Source: Methanothrix harundinacea (lineage in GTDB: Archaea > Halobacteriota > Methanosarcinia > Methanotrichales > Methanotrichaceae). Taken from it: a DNA stretch of 64,000 nucleotides. The translations under genes and the position numbers were made by a program. This document shows positions 35,502 to 44,913 of this stretch, piece after piece. The notes under the pieces were generated by a model that ran no database searches, had not been told where the DNA came from, and saw nothing but the letters and a program-made list of their open reading frames with translations. Position 1 is the stretch's first letter; every line of letters starts with the position of its first letter. The DNA lies in the NCBI GenBank assembly GCA_002506535.1, contig DAXT01000002.1, positions 13,229 through 77,228 on the forward strand, in the 5' to 3' direction.

Positions 35502-36233
35502 ATGATCGGCAGGACGACCCAGGTTGTGGATTGCCGAGAGAGCATGGGGCTTGCCAAGGGCGGCGGCCTCGCCCAGCGCGGGACCCTCTCCGAGGCCTCC
35601 AGACCAGATGTGATCGCCATCGCCATGTCCCCGGGGCGGAGGCACATAACCAAGCCCGTCTGTGAGATCACCTACGGTCTGCGGCGGGAGGGGATCCAGA
35701 CGAGCGTCCTCGTCCTGGAGGCGGGAGCGGGGGTCCCCGACAGCTTCCCTTCGGCCTCCAAGGGGTTCGGGCCCACCTTCGGCCTCTCCCCCAAGGAGAT
35801 CGAGCAGATCGAGAGGCACAAGATCGCCGTCATCCACCTCGGGAACATCAGGTCTCACGTCGTCTACAAGGCGAAGGACGTCCTGGCCCTGGCGGAGGTC
35901 CCGGCGGTGGTCGTATGCCAGAGCCCCGTCGACTTCGAGGACTTCGCGAAGGTGGGGGTGAAGACGAGGCTGGTGATGCCCCCGAGGAACAAGGTCGATA
36001 CCCTGGGGACGGTCGTCGACATCGTCTACGGGGTCACCAGGGGTGCCACGTGCCAGAGGACGAAGCTAAACCAGCTGGCAAAGGTCCTAAACCACCACCT
36101 GGCCCGGATGGAGAGGGAGGAGAAGAGAAGGCGGGAAGAGGAGGAGATCCCTGAGGCGGAACGGCGGGCTCTGGCCAAAAAGCGGGCGGAAGAGGCGAAG
36201 GCGGAAGGCGGGATGGGAACCTCTTTCTTTTAG
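35502..36233 (+). CDS. mcrC: McrC, methyl-coenzyme M reductase operon protein C
   Basis: A 243-residue protein of the McrC family, a component of the ATP-dependent complex that activates methyl-coenzyme M reductase. Family blocks are TTQVVDCRESMGLAKGGGLAQRGT, SPGRRHITKPVCEITYGLRREG and VIHLGNIRSHVVYKA. The C-terminal 40 residues are an extra, highly charged Glu/Arg/Lys helix. The structural mcrBGA genes are not nearby, so this is a stand-alone mcrC. Confidence 0.92.
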   Translation: MIGRTTQVVDCRESMGLAKGGGLAQRGTLSEASRPDVIAIAMSPGRRHITKPVCEITYGLRREGIQTSVLVLEAGAGVPDSFPSASKGFGPTFGLSPKEIEQIERHKIAVIHLGNIRSHVVYKAKDVLALAEVPAVVVCQSPVDFEDFAKVGVKTRLVMPPRNKVDTLGTVVDIVYGVTRGATCQRTKLNQLAKVLNHHLARMEREEKRRREEEEIPEAERRALAKKRAEEAKAEGGMGTSFF

Positions 36234-36342
36234 AAGAGATCTGATAAAGGAGACGGACGGAACGCGGACGATGCGGCTTTGAAGGTCACGACGATCTGAT
36301 CGGAGACGATCGCGGGCCGAAATCCTGGAGATGGAGACGAAG

Positions 36343-37548
36343 ATGAAGCTCGTGATACTACTGGGAGACGGGATGGCGGACCATCCCATCGATCAGCTCG
36401 GCGGAAAGACCCCCCTCGCGGCTGCAGATACCCCCAACATGGACAGGATCGCCCGGGAGGGTAGAGGCGGCCTCGCCCGAAACGTCCCGCCGGGGATGCC
36501 GCCGGGAAGCGACATCGCGAACCTCTCGGTGATGGGCTACGATCCGGAGAGGTACTACAGCGGCCGCGCCCCCCTGGAGGCGGCGGCGATGGGCGTCTCT
36601 CTCGGCCCAGAAGACGTCGCCTTCCGGTGTAACCTCGTCACCGTCGACCTCAATAGAAAAATCATGGTCGACTACAGCGCGGGCCACATCACCTCCGAGG
36701 AGGGGCGGGAGCTTATCGAGGCCCTCAAGAAGGCCCGCCCCGAAGCCAGGCTCCACCCCGGCGTAAGCTATCGAAACCTCCTCGTCCAGGGCGGCGACGA
36801 CGGCCTCAAAGCGGTCTGCACCCCTCCCCACGACATTACCGGCCAGCCGATCGACGGCCACCTGCCGAGGGGCGAGGGCTCCACCGCCTTGCGGGATATG
36901 ATGGCGTCATCGGTCCCCGTCCTCGTCGAGCATCCCGTCAACCTCCGCCGCGCAAAAGAGGGCAAGCGCCCAGCCAACATGATCTGGCTCTGGGGGCAGG
37001 GGAAGGCGCCGTCGATGCCGAAGTTCCGCGATATTTGGGGGATCGAGGGGGCGGTCATCTCCGCCGTCGACCTCCTCAAGGGGATGGGGATCTACGCCGG
37101 CCTCGAGGTGATCAATGTGCCCGGCGCGACCGGCGTCCTCGACACCAACTACGAGGGGAAGGTCGCCGCCTGCCTCGACGCCCTCGAACGGGTCGACTTC
37201 GTCTTCCTCCACGTCGAGGCCCCCGACGAGATGAGCCACGACGGCCTTCTTGAAGGAAAGATCGAGGCGATCCGCCGCTTCGACGAGCGGGTCGTCGGCC
37301 CGGTCCTGGCGGGGCTGGAGAGGTCCGGCTTCGAATGGCGGGTCGCCGTCCTGCCGGACCACCCGACCCCCCTCTCCATTCGGACCCATACCTCCGAGCC
37401 CGTCCCCTTCGCGATGATCGGCTCGGGGATCGAGCCCGACGATATGAAAGCCTTCAGCGAGGAGGAGGGTGCCCGGGGCAGGTGCGGGACGGTCGAAGGG
37501 TGGCGGCTGATGGGGATTATGGTCTCCCTTATATTAATATCAATATAA
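36343..37548 (+). CDS. apgM: 2,3-bisphosphoglycerate-independent phosphoglycerate mutase, archaeal type
   Basis: A 401-residue alkaline-phosphatase-superfamily enzyme of glycolysis/gluconeogenesis. Motifs are KLVILLGDGMADHP (first metal site), TPNMDRIAREG, GSDIANLSVMGYDPE with the catalytic serine, and HVEAPDEMSHDG. I prefer the ATG at 36343; the one at 36331 lies directly on the GGAG box. After EGWRLMG, where related proteins normally end within a few residues, the tail IMVSLILISI is encoded by AT-rich DNA. It may come from an insertion that replaced the original last codons. Confidence 0.93.
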   Translation: MKLVILLGDGMADHPIDQLGGKTPLAAADTPNMDRIAREGRGGLARNVPPGMPPGSDIANLSVMGYDPERYYSGRAPLEAAAMGVSLGPEDVAFRCNLVTVDLNRKIMVDYSAGHITSEEGRELIEALKKARPEARLHPGVSYRNLLVQGGDDGLKAVCTPPHDITGQPIDGHLPRGEGSTALRDMMASSVPVLVEHPVNLRRAKEGKRPANMIWLWGQGKAPSMPKFRDIWGIEGAVISAVDLLKGMGIYAGLEVINVPGATGVLDTNYEGKVAACLDALERVDFVFLHVEAPDEMSHDGLLEGKIEAIRRFDERVVGPVLAGLERSGFEWRVAVLPDHPTPLSIRTHTSEPVPFAMIGSGIEPDDMKAFSEEEGARGRCGTVEGWRLMGIMVSLILISI

Positions 37549-38905
37549 CGATCTCACATGAATTGGTGATAATCAAATGGATGATAGATTCGAAGTAGAA
37601 TCTTTAATACCTTGTAGGTGGGTCTATCCATTTAATACGGTAGACGGAATCGACCAAGACTATAGTTGTATTGGAGTTTTTAAAGCTTTTTATGTTTTTG
37701 AAGTTCCATCTTTGCCTAGAAATTTCAATGTATTAACAATTATCAATGCATTGGAGGGCTCATATAATCTAAGCATGGCGCTTGTTGACGTAAATGGAAT
37801 CGAAATTCTTAAAACGGATTCTGCAAAGGTAGATCATCCCAGAGAGGGATACATTGTTGTAATTTTTGCATTTAATAAGGTAATATTCCAAAATGAGGGA
37901 GAATATATACTTAAATTGATTGTTGATAACGAAATAATCCAGACCTGTAGCTTTGGCGTTTTAAAATTGAGAAGGTCAGAATATTCTTCAAAAGATGTTG
38001 ACTGTCTCTTAAGGGATCCTGAAACAATAAAAAACACCACCATCGAATTAGCATGTGAGTGTGGCAATATTAAGCAATTTGAATTTGCGCTTGATCCTGA
38101 GAAAAGGATTACCGAAGAGTTATTACCACCCGCAGGTAATATACATGTGTGCGAAAAATGTGGGAACGAAACGAACATTTCAGAAGCAATAGCTAACGCG
38201 AAATTCTATCTAGGATCTAAAAACATCATAGATACATTTAATAGAAATTTAACTGAAAGCAAAAAACTAGGATCAGCTGGCTTTTTAAATGCTGCGTTAA
38301 TAATGCAAGTCACAGCATTTGAGGCGATGATGCGAGATCATTTTGTATTAAATTATAAATATTGGTTCATTCATTTAATCGATGACCGCTTAGATTTTGA
38401 TAGTAATATAAATGTAATAAAGAAAGATATAATAAAAACCACTAAAGATATGAAATTAAAAGAGGAATTTCATGATGGTATATTCTTGCTTGGAAAAAGA
38501 GACTATGAGACTCAACTTGAAGAAATTGATGATTATAATAACGTATTGAAGAAGACGATATTTGGTGATGATGAAGGATCATCAAAAAGCATAAAAATGA
38601 TAAGCTTTCAACAATTAAATGGTGATTTGGGATGTTTTTGGGCATACAAACGCTTTTTTGGAATTGATTTGAAAGGTATTTTAGATAGAGAGGGAGATAA
38701 GGGAAACAAATACTCAAAACAAATATTAGATAATTTTCTGATTAGACATAGAATTGTGCATGGTTCTCCTGGAGTAAACATAAACCAAAATGAGATTAGT
38801 CCAGAATTATTAAAACAGAATGAGATTATAATAACTTTTATTCGAACATACTTGTTATCGGAACTTGAAAAGACAAGAGCTAAGAAGAACGGCATCGATA
38901 AGGTC
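37520..38905. other. AT-rich island inside GC-rich chromosome
   Basis: From about 37525 the sequence changes abruptly from GC-rich to strongly AT-rich and returns to GC-rich at about 38905-38940. The island holds one gene. Its left edge lies in the last codons of apgM and its right edge lies against a truncated UPF0175-type gene. No integrase, terminal repeats or tRNA attachment site are visible. The base composition and broken neighbours indicate horizontal acquisition. Confidence 0.8.
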
Positions 38906-38911
38906 TGCTAA
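37577..38911 (+). CDS. Candidate defence protein: Ig-like N-domain, zinc ribbon and HEPN ribonuclease-like domain
   Basis: A 444-residue protein, with codon use unlike its neighbours. Residues about 15-130 form a beta-rich module (GSYNLSMALVDVNGIEI, NEGEYILKLIVDNEI) that resembles DUF6941-type domains. Residues 160-195 hold a zinc-ribbon cysteine set, CEC and CEKC. Residues about 215-430 are helical and contain RHRIVHG at 390-396, matching the R-X4-H motif of HEPN ribonucleases. HEPN nucleases are common toxins and antiviral effectors. I know no described system with this arrangement. The start ATG has GGTGA nine bases upstream. It stands alone, so it would have to sense and act by itself or work with distant genes. 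Domain calls are by eye. Confidence 0.65.
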   Translation: MDDRFEVESLIPCRWVYPFNTVDGIDQDYSCIGVFKAFYVFEVPSLPRNFNVLTIINALEGSYNLSMALVDVNGIEILKTDSAKVDHPREGYIVVIFAFNKVIFQNEGEYILKLIVDNEIIQTCSFGVLKLRRSEYSSKDVDCLLRDPETIKNTTIELACECGNIKQFEFALDPEKRITEELLPPAGNIHVCEKCGNETNISEAIANAKFYLGSKNIIDTFNRNLTESKKLGSAGFLNAALIMQVTAFEAMMRDHFVLNYKYWFIHLIDDRLDFDSNINVIKKDIIKTTKDMKLKEEFHDGIFLLGKRDYETQLEEIDDYNNVLKKTIFGDDEGSSKSIKMISFQQLNGDLGCFWAYKRFFGIDLKGILDREGDKGNKYSKQILDNFLIRHRIVHGSPGVNINQNEISPELLKQNEIIITFIRTYLLSELEKTRAKKNGIDKVC

Positions 38912-38939
38912 GAAGAGGACTATCCATCCAAAGAATACA

Positions 38940-39065
38940 TTGTATAGAGGGCGAGCTGCGGAGCTTGCCGGGATTCCACAAGTCGAGTTTCTGCTAGCTC
39001 TCGAACGCTACAAGGTATTCCCTCTCGAAGCCGAGCTCCGCGATCTGGAGAATGCCGAAGACTGA
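38940..39065 (+). pseudogene. 3' fragment of a UPF0175-family antitoxin-like gene
   Basis: In frame up to the TGA at 39063-39065, the sequence encodes GRAAELAGIPQVEFLLALERYKVFPLEAELRDLENAED. This resembles the C-terminal half of UPF0175 proteins (AAELAGIS.WEF..LL.ERG......L.DLE). The usual N-terminal half of about 45 residues is missing and the upstream DNA belongs to the AT-rich island. No DUF3368 PIN toxin follows. Likely a gene cut by the island insertion or by a deletion. Confidence 0.55.
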
Positions 39066-39204
39066 TATCTCGCTTTTCTCTGGATAATACCCGTTCTGGT
39101 CTTTGCAATCCGAAGACGGCCGGATGAAGCCAACCCGAAGGTTTCGCGCCGCCCGGTCGCTCGCCCCACGACCCCGCCCGCCGCCTTCGCCCCAGCGGCG
39201 GAAG

Positions 39205-42132
39205 CTACCGCCTCCGCCTCCAGACCAGGGCTGCTGACAGCGCCGCTGCTCCGGCAACGGCAGCCCCCGGGCCGGGGATCGACCTGCTCTGCCCCTCTTC
39301 CGGCATATTCGGCAGGGTGACGGTGACGTTGACGGTCCCGTTCATAACGCCGTCCACCTCCATCCCCTCCACCTCTGCTATCCCCACCTCGGTGACGCCC
39401 TCGAGCCTGCCGGCCCGGAAGGTGAGGTTGAAGGCGGAGCAGTTTATTGGGACGTCGAGGATGACCTTTCCCTCCTTCGATATATCCGCCCTGATCTCGC
39501 AGCTGCCATCGTCCCCCTCATCGATCTCATCGATCTCCTCGAAGGCCAGCCGCTCGGGATCGTATGCCAGGGTCATTCTCGTCCCGTTCTCCGATGGCGG
39601 GACCTTCAGGGGGATGGTGAACCTCTCGCCAGCCCGGACAGTCGCCGACCCCACCGAGGCGAAGGTTACCTGCGGCTCCGAGACTTCGAAGTAGAGCCCC
39701 GAGACCTGGAGGGCGTCCATGGCGTTCTCGACCCGCAGCCTGATCTCGTACCTCCCCGCCGGAGCACCGACCCTGACGATGGAGGGCTCAAGCCCCGAGG
39801 GGGAGAACCAGAGCTTGGAGCCATTTTCACCGACAACGACGGCGCCGTTTACGACCTGGAAGAACCTGATCTCGCTCTTCCCCGGCTCGATCTTGACGTA
39901 CCTCCATCGGAGGAGTTCATCTGAGGCCATCTCGGCGTAGCTCGCGGCCTCGCCCAGCTTCTCGTACTCGGCCTGGGATATGTAATAGAACTCGCCGGCG
40001 GAGCCGCGGATCAGGCTGATCCTTCCTGATAGGTCGAAGGTCACCGTCACGGGGACCGGCTCTGCGGAGTCGTTGATCTGGAGGAGGCCGCCCTGGACAT
40101 CCGACTCTGGAAGGATCTTCAGATCGTCGCTCAAGGCCGGGACGGTGGCGTTCCACTGCCAGGAGTAGAGCCACTGGTCCTTCGCCCCCACCCCCGACCG
40201 CGTCAGGTCCCCCTGGATCACCCTGCGGCCCCCGGCGTCGACGGTCTCGGCGATTACGCTCTTGATCTCCCCCGCCAGGACGAAGATCGAGAAGTTCGCA
40301 AGGCTCCCCGAGGGGACGGGCTCTTTGGGCATAAAAACGTCCGCAAGATCTGGGAGCGGCACCACGTACTCGTTCTTGTAGAGGTAATACCGGAATGTTT
40401 CGTTTTTGGCGACGGCTATGTTGATCCCGGGCAATATGCTCGCCCTGGAGTCGCGCTTCAGATGGATCCAGTCGGGGTTGGCCATGATTATGTAGGAAGG
40501 GTTTATGACCTTGACCTCCAGCTCTGCGAAGTCGTTTCCTGGATCTATCGTGAGTATCAGCCGGTCTGAGATCTGAAATATGCCGTCTACGATGGCGAGG
40601 TTCTCCTCCTCGCTCATAAAGACGCTTCCGACGTGGAGGGCTATGAGGGGGAGGTCTCTTGCATCTCCTACATCCTTCTTGTAGACGTAGGTGGAGTTGG
40701 AATAGACTACCGCCCGATCCAGGACCTCTCCCCCCCTGACCAGCATCAGATAGATGGAGTCGTTGGAGACGTCGATGGTATAGACCTCGTATCCGTCCTT
40801 CAGGGTTAGGGCCACCCCGCCGACGACCCTGAGGCTCTCATCGGTGTCCAGGAGGACCTGGCCGACCTGGTTCTCCTCTATCATGCTCTTTCTGCCGAGA
40901 TCGGGGCTGGTGAGAGGACCGTAGCCCGCAAACCAGGGCTGGCCGAAGAACCCCACCATGTAATACTCGCCCCAGTCTTCGAACTCAAACTCCCTCGGCT
41001 CGACCAGAGAGGTGTACTTGAATCCGTATCCGAGTCTGGTTTCGTTCATGATGAACTCGCGACCCGGACTTACGATCCCGTCCTCTGACATGTAAAGGAT
41101 CAGAGATTCTGTCCCCAGATCCTCTTCGTCATCGAAGTAAAATCCGGCGAAATTCTCGTGGTTCCATCGGGCTTCGGCGAAGCCCATCGACCCGTCTGGG
41201 AAAAAGAGAGGAACGAGGGAATCTTCGGTGTAGACTGGACCTCTGATCTCGTGGACGCCATATTCGGCTATGGCCCCGACGGGGTAGTAGATCAGTTCGG
41301 AGGTGTCCCTCACCCTCAGGGCGAGACCCCCGGCGATGGGGACGGTGGTCCCGCGCCGGAGGACTATGTCATTGGTGTTCTGTAGGTCGATCCTCCCCTC
41401 GGAGAAGGCCGTCACCTTCATCTCGCCGATGATCTCGCCGGCCTCAAGCTTGAAGGTGGGGACGTCCCGGACCTGGAAGATCCCGTCGATGTCGACGATG
41501 GCCATCTCGGCCCCTTGCATCGCCGATCTGACGTGGGCGAGGATGATGGGGAGGCGGTGATCTCCCACCTTGTAGACGTAAGTATCCCCCACCCTCACCA
41601 CCGCCCGATCCACCTCGACGCCGTTCTTCTTCAGGATAAGGTAGACCGTATCTCCGTCGGGGGAGGCTGCAGCCACCTCGATCCAGTATCCGCCGTTGAG
41701 GAATAGGGGTGTCTTGGTGGTGATGGTCTGGATCCCCTCGAAGTCGACGAGGACCTCCCGTAGCTCCCCCTCCTCCAGAGAGGAGACGGCGTCGGTGAAG
41801 TCTCTTTTATAGTATCCCGCGAGGTACCTCTTTCCGAGGAAGGCGACCGCCTGATAGCGTCCCCACCCATCGAACTCGAACTCCTCGGTCCAGATTCCGC
41901 TCGAATATTCGAGTTGGCCTGCCCTCACCCTCCGGTCCTCGACCTGGACGGAGAGGCTTTCTCCACCGGTCCCCTCGTTCAGGTCGTAGTAGAACCACCC
42001 GAAGCGCTCGGCGTTCCAGACGCCGTCCCCGTCGCTGAAATGTCCCCTGACCTCGGCCACCGGGACCTGGGCCGTCACCCCCACGGCCCCGGCCAGAAGA
42101 TAGATCAATACCCCCAGGCAGAGGAGGGCCAA
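39205..42132 (-). CDS. Large S-layer family protein with cohesin-like domain and sorting tail; uncertain start
   Basis: About 975 residues. A hydrophobic export segment is followed by two S-layer family domains (first begins VAEVRGHFSDGDGVWNAE; second begins YGVHEIRGPVYTED), a long beta-rich middle and a cohesin-like domain near the end (MTLAYDPERLAFEE). The tail has SIPGPG, a hydrophobic stretch and RRRR, which fits an archaeosortase-type anchor. The frame is open to 42312, but TATAAAATTA at 42175-42184 sits in the predicted promoter position, so translation must begin downstream. No ATG occurs there; TTG at 42132 is the first plausible start. Compared with the 700-residue S-layer protein it may be a minor or variant lattice component. 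Confidence 0.82.
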   Translation of the reverse strand: MALLCLGVLIYLLAGAVGVTAQVPVAEVRGHFSDGDGVWNAERFGWFYYDLNEGTGGESLSVQVEDRRVRAGQLEYSSGIWTEEFEFDGWGRYQAVAFLGKRYLAGYYKRDFTDAVSSLEEGELREVLVDFEGIQTITTKTPLFLNGGYWIEVAAASPDGDTVYLILKKNGVEVDRAVVRVGDTYVYKVGDHRLPIILAHVRSAMQGAEMAIVDIDGIFQVRDVPTFKLEAGEIIGEMKVTAFSEGRIDLQNTNDIVLRRGTTVPIAGGLALRVRDTSELIYYPVGAIAEYGVHEIRGPVYTEDSLVPLFFPDGSMGFAEARWNHENFAGFYFDDEEDLGTESLILYMSEDGIVSPGREFIMNETRLGYGFKYTSLVEPREFEFEDWGEYYMVGFFGQPWFAGYGPLTSPDLGRKSMIEENQVGQVLLDTDESLRVVGGVALTLKDGYEVYTIDVSNDSIYLMLVRGGEVLDRAVVYSNSTYVYKKDVGDARDLPLIALHVGSVFMSEEENLAIVDGIFQISDRLILTIDPGNDFAELEVKVINPSYIIMANPDWIHLKRDSRASILPGINIAVAKNETFRYYLYKNEYVVPLPDLADVFMPKEPVPSGSLANFSIFVLAGEIKSVIAETVDAGGRRVIQGDLTRSGVGAKDQWLYSWQWNATVPALSDDLKILPESDVQGGLLQINDSAEPVPVTVTFDLSGRISLIRGSAGEFYYISQAEYEKLGEAASYAEMASDELLRWRYVKIEPGKSEIRFFQVVNGAVVVGENGSKLWFSPSGLEPSIVRVGAPAGRYEIRLRVENAMDALQVSGLYFEVSEPQVTFASVGSATVRAGERFTIPLKVPPSENGTRMTLAYDPERLAFEEIDEIDEGDDGSCEIRADISKEGKVILDVPINCSAFNLTFRAGRLEGVTEVGIAEVEGMEVDGVMNGTVNVTVTLPNMPEEGQSRSIPGPGAAVAGAAALSAALVWRRRR

Positions 42133-42249
42133 AGCTCCGAGAGTTCCCCACTCCTTTTCTTCCGCTTCAAAGGCTAATTTTATACCCCCAGACTCAATCC
42201 CATCCTTCCCCCGGATCTCCTGCCGTTCTGCCGCACCAACTCTGGATAA

Positions 42250-42259
42250 CCTGTATATC
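42250..42259 (+). promoter_or_regulatory. TATA candidate for the cfbC-cfbB operon
   Basis: TGTATATCC lies about 40 bases before the cfbC ATG, and GGAGAT seven bases before it is the ribosome-binding site. The S-layer TATA candidate (42175-42184, minus strand) lies about 70 bases away, so the two operons share a short divergent promoter region. Confidence 0.5.
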
Positions 42260-42294
42260 CGATGGCGAAGCTTTGGGCGTTCTGGAGATAGAAC

Positions 42295-43089
42295 ATGTCC
42301 CAGGTTAAGCATGTTGCGATATACGGCAAGGGAGGGATCGGAAAGTCCTGCACCGCCTCCAACGTCGCGGCGGCCTGTGCCGAGAAGGGTTGCCGTGTTC
42401 TGATGGTGGGGTGCGATCCCAAGAGCGACTCGACGATCACCCTCGTCGGAAGGAGGATCCCTACGATGATGGACCTGATCCGGGCGGGGGGGGAGATCTC
42501 CGAGGAGGACGTCGTCATCGAGGGGTATGGCGGGGTCAAGTGCATCGAGGTGGGGGGGCCGGAGCCTGGGGTCGGCTGCGCCGGGAGAGGGATCATCGTC
42601 GCCATCGAGTTTCTCAGGAAGGTATCGAAGGTCCTAGACGAGATCGACCTCACCCTCTACGATGTCCCTGGGGACATCGTCTGCGGTGGCTTCTCCGCCC
42701 CCATAAGAAAGGGGCTCGTCACCGAGGCCTACATCATAACCTCGGGGGAGTACATGCCGATCTACGCCGCCAACAACATCTGCCGGGGTTTGAAGCGGCT
42801 GAAGACGCCGCTAGCCGGGGTCATATGCAACTCCCGGGAGGCCGCAGGCGAGAGGGAGATCGTCGATAAGTTCGCTTTTGAGGTCGGAAGCGAATTGGTC
42901 GCCTACATCCCGAAAGATCCGATAGTCCAGAGGTGCGAGAGGAGGGGGGTCACGGTGATCGAGGGGGCGCCGGATTCCGAGATCGCCGATGTCTACCGTA
43001 AATTGGCAGATCACGTCAAAGGGGACTCAAAGCCCAGGCACCCCGAGCCGATCGACGACGACCGCCTCCGGGAGATATCCCTCATATGA
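42295..43089 (+). CDS. cfbC: Ni-sirohydrochlorin a,c-diamide reductive cyclase ATPase subunit CfbC (NifH-like)
   Basis: A 264-residue NifH homolog. The P-loop GKGGIGKS is at residues 11-18. Cys95 (GVGCAGRGI) and Cys130 ([11 protein letters not shown]) are the two ligands each subunit gives to the bridging 4Fe-4S cluster. In F430 synthesis CfbC passes electrons with ATP hydrolysis to CfbD, which reduces the Ni-tetrapyrrole ring. The partner cfbD and the other steps (cfbA, cfbE) are not in the window. The assignment to CfbC rather than nitrogenase NifH rests on the overlap with cfbB and the short length. Confidence 0.93.
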   Translation: MSQVKHVAIYGKGGIGKSCTASNVAAACAEKGCRVLMVGCDPKSDSTITLVGRRIPTMMDLIRAGGEISEEDVVIEGYGGVKCIEVGGPEPGVGCAGRGIIVAIEFLRKVSKVLDEIDLTLYDVPGDIVCGGFSAPIRKGLVTEAYIITSGEYMPIYAANNICRGLKRLKTPLAGVICNSREAAGEREIVDKFAFEVGSELVAYIPKDPIVQRCERRGVTVIEGAPDSEIADVYRKLADHVKGDSKPRHPEPIDDDRLREISLI

Positions 43090-44477
43090 CCGTTGATATC
43101 CCCAGAATCCTCATCGCCGGGGATCGAAGCTCCAGCGGGAAGACGACGATCGTGGCGGGGCTCCTCTCAGCCCTCAGGAACAGGGGCCTTTCGGTCCAGT
43201 CCTACAAGGTCGCCCTCGACTACATCGACCCGAGCTACCATACCGGGATCACAGGCCGGTGGTGTCGGAACCTCGACGGCCACCTGATGCCGGAGAAGAC
43301 CGTCCGGGAGGTCTACGCCCACGCCGCCGAGGGGGCGGACCTCGCCGTCATCGAGGGGGTCCGGGGTCTCTACGAGGGTTACGACGGCGACAGGGGTTCC
43401 ACAGCCCAGATCGCTAAAATGCTGAAGGCGCCGACAATCCTGGTGGTGGACGCAAGATCGATAACAAGGAGCGCTGCAGCCCTCGTCAAGGGTTATGCCG
43501 ACTTCGACCCCGCCGTCGATATCAGGGGCGTCATCCTCAACAAGGTCGGCGGCGAGCGCCACGCCGAGAAGGCGACCTCCGCGATCCGGGATCACGCTGG
43601 GGTCGAGGTCGTGGGGGTGATCCCCCGGGACGAGTCGATGCACCTAGCCATGCGCCACCTGGGTCTCGTCCCGATGCTGGAGGGGGAGAGGAGGCACGCC
43701 GGCTTTGCCGAGAGGCTCGACAAGATCCGCAAGGTGGTGGAGGAGGGGCTGGACATCGACCGGATCCTCGCCATAGCCGCCGAGGCAAAGCCCCTGGTGG
43801 CGCCTTCCCCCGACCTCTATATGCCGAGCCGGGAGGGCGAAGGGGTCAGGATCGGCGTAGCCCTTGACGAGGCCTTCAACTTCTACTACCGGGACAACAT
43901 CGAGCTCTTCGAATTGTCCGGGGCAAAGGTCGTCCCCTTCAGCCCCGTCCACGACCCCGCCCTCCCGGAGGTCGACGGCCTCTACATCGGCGGCGGTTAT
44001 CCTGAGCTTTATGGAAAGGAGCTCTCGGAGAACCGGTCGATGATGGAGTCGATCCGGCGGGCCCACGATGGAGGAACGCCCATCTTCGCCGAGTGCGGCG
44101 GCCTCATGTACCTAACAGAGGAGATCGAGTATGGAGGAGATGCGTTTCCCGCCGCTGGGCTCATCCCGGCGAAGACGAGGATGGGGGGGCGCAGGATCGT
44201 CAGCTACACCCAGGGCGAATTTATTCGCGACTGCTCCCTGGGTCCCCGGGGCGCCACCTTCCTCGGCCACGAGTTCCACCACTCAGAGCTGGTCATCGGC
44301 GAGGGGGCGAAGGTCGAGTACGCCATCCGCCTCCAGCGGGGGACGGGGATCGATGGTGGCAAAGACGGGATCGTCGACGGCAACCTCGTCGCCTCCTACA
44401 ACCACTTCCACGGAGCCTCCTATCGGCTCTTTCCGAGCCACTTTATACAGTCCGCCAGGAAGGCAAGGGATAAATAA
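43086..44477 (+). CDS. cfbB: Ni-sirohydrochlorin a,c-diamide synthase CfbB
   Basis: A 463-residue CobB/CbiA-type amidotransferase that amidates the a and c side chains of Ni-sirohydrochlorin with glutamine in F430 synthesis. The N-terminal ATPase domain starts [15 protein letters not shown] and contains [13 protein letters not shown]. The C-terminal glutaminase domain has the catalytic cysteine in [12 protein letters not shown] near residue 338 and [13 protein letters not shown] near 395. It overlaps cfbC by four bases. Cobyrinate diamide synthesis is a formal alternative, but the cfbC neighbour favours F430. Confidence 0.92.
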   Translation: MTVDIPRILIAGDRSSSGKTTIVAGLLSALRNRGLSVQSYKVALDYIDPSYHTGITGRWCRNLDGHLMPEKTVREVYAHAAEGADLAVIEGVRGLYEGYDGDRGSTAQIAKMLKAPTILVVDARSITRSAAALVKGYADFDPAVDIRGVILNKVGGERHAEKATSAIRDHAGVEVVGVIPRDESMHLAMRHLGLVPMLEGERRHAGFAERLDKIRKVVEEGLDIDRILAIAAEAKPLVAPSPDLYMPSREGEGVRIGVALDEAFNFYYRDNIELFELSGAKVVPFSPVHDPALPEVDGLYIGGGYPELYGKELSENRSMMESIRRAHDGGTPIFAECGGLMYLTEEIEYGGDAFPAAGLIPAKTRMGGRRIVSYTQGEFIRDCSLGPRGATFLGHEFHHSELVIGEGAKVEYAIRLQRGTGIDGGKDGIVDGNLVASYNHFHGASYRLFPSHFIQSARKARDK

Positions 44478-44508
44478 AGTCGGGATCTTTCTGACGGTCG
44501 GTGATGAT

Positions 44509-44913
44509 ATGGTGAAGATGGACCCCGAGGTGATAGAGACCCTGGAGAAGCAGTGGCCGATCCCCTTCGCCACCGCCTCCTCTGAAGGAAAGCCGAACGT
44601 CGTCTTCATGGGGATATTGAAGATAAAGGATGAAGAGACCCTGGTATTCGCCGACAACTTCTTCAACAAGACCGCGACGAACCTGGCGGAGAACCCCTTC
44701 GCCTCGGTCGTCTGCTGGACCAAGGACCCCAGGAAGTCCTACCAGATCAAGGGGCGGGTCGCCTTCGCAGAGGATGGGCCGATATTCGAGGAGATGGCGG
44801 AGTCGGTCCGGGCCCGTAAGCCCGACCTCCAGATGAGGCGGGCCGTCATCCTGAAGGTCGAGGAGGTCTACGAGGCGAACTCCGGCCCCACCGCCGGGGA
44901 TCGGATCGCCTGA
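44509..44913 (+). CDS. Pyridoxamine 5'-phosphate oxidase-like flavin protein, paralog 1
   Basis: A 134-residue split-barrel flavin-binding protein: WPIPFATASSEGKPNVVFMG, then LVFADNFFNKTATNLAENP and KSYQIKGRVAF. Members bind FMN, F420 or heme and are often small reductases or sensors. The ATG at 44509 is chosen because GGTGAT precedes it. It begins 31 bases after cfbB, so co-transcription with the F430 genes is likely. A paralog follows 275 bases downstream. Confidence 0.82.
   Translation: MVKMDPEVIETLEKQWPIPFATASSEGKPNVVFMGILKIKDEETLVFADNFFNKTATNLAENPFASVVCWTKDPRKSYQIKGRVAFAEDGPIFEEMAESVRARKPDLQMRRAVILKVEEVYEANSGPTAGDRIA

Noticed and set aside
42295..43089. Nitrogenase NifH
   Set aside because: NifH-like, but followed in overlap by the amidotransferase cfbB and with no nifD/nifK nearby; CfbC fits better.
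44131..44508. Longer start for the first PPOX-like gene inside cfbB
   Set aside because: The extra 126 residues are a low-complexity shadow of cfbB; the ATG at 44509 has a proper ribosome-binding site and the paralog starts at the same residue.
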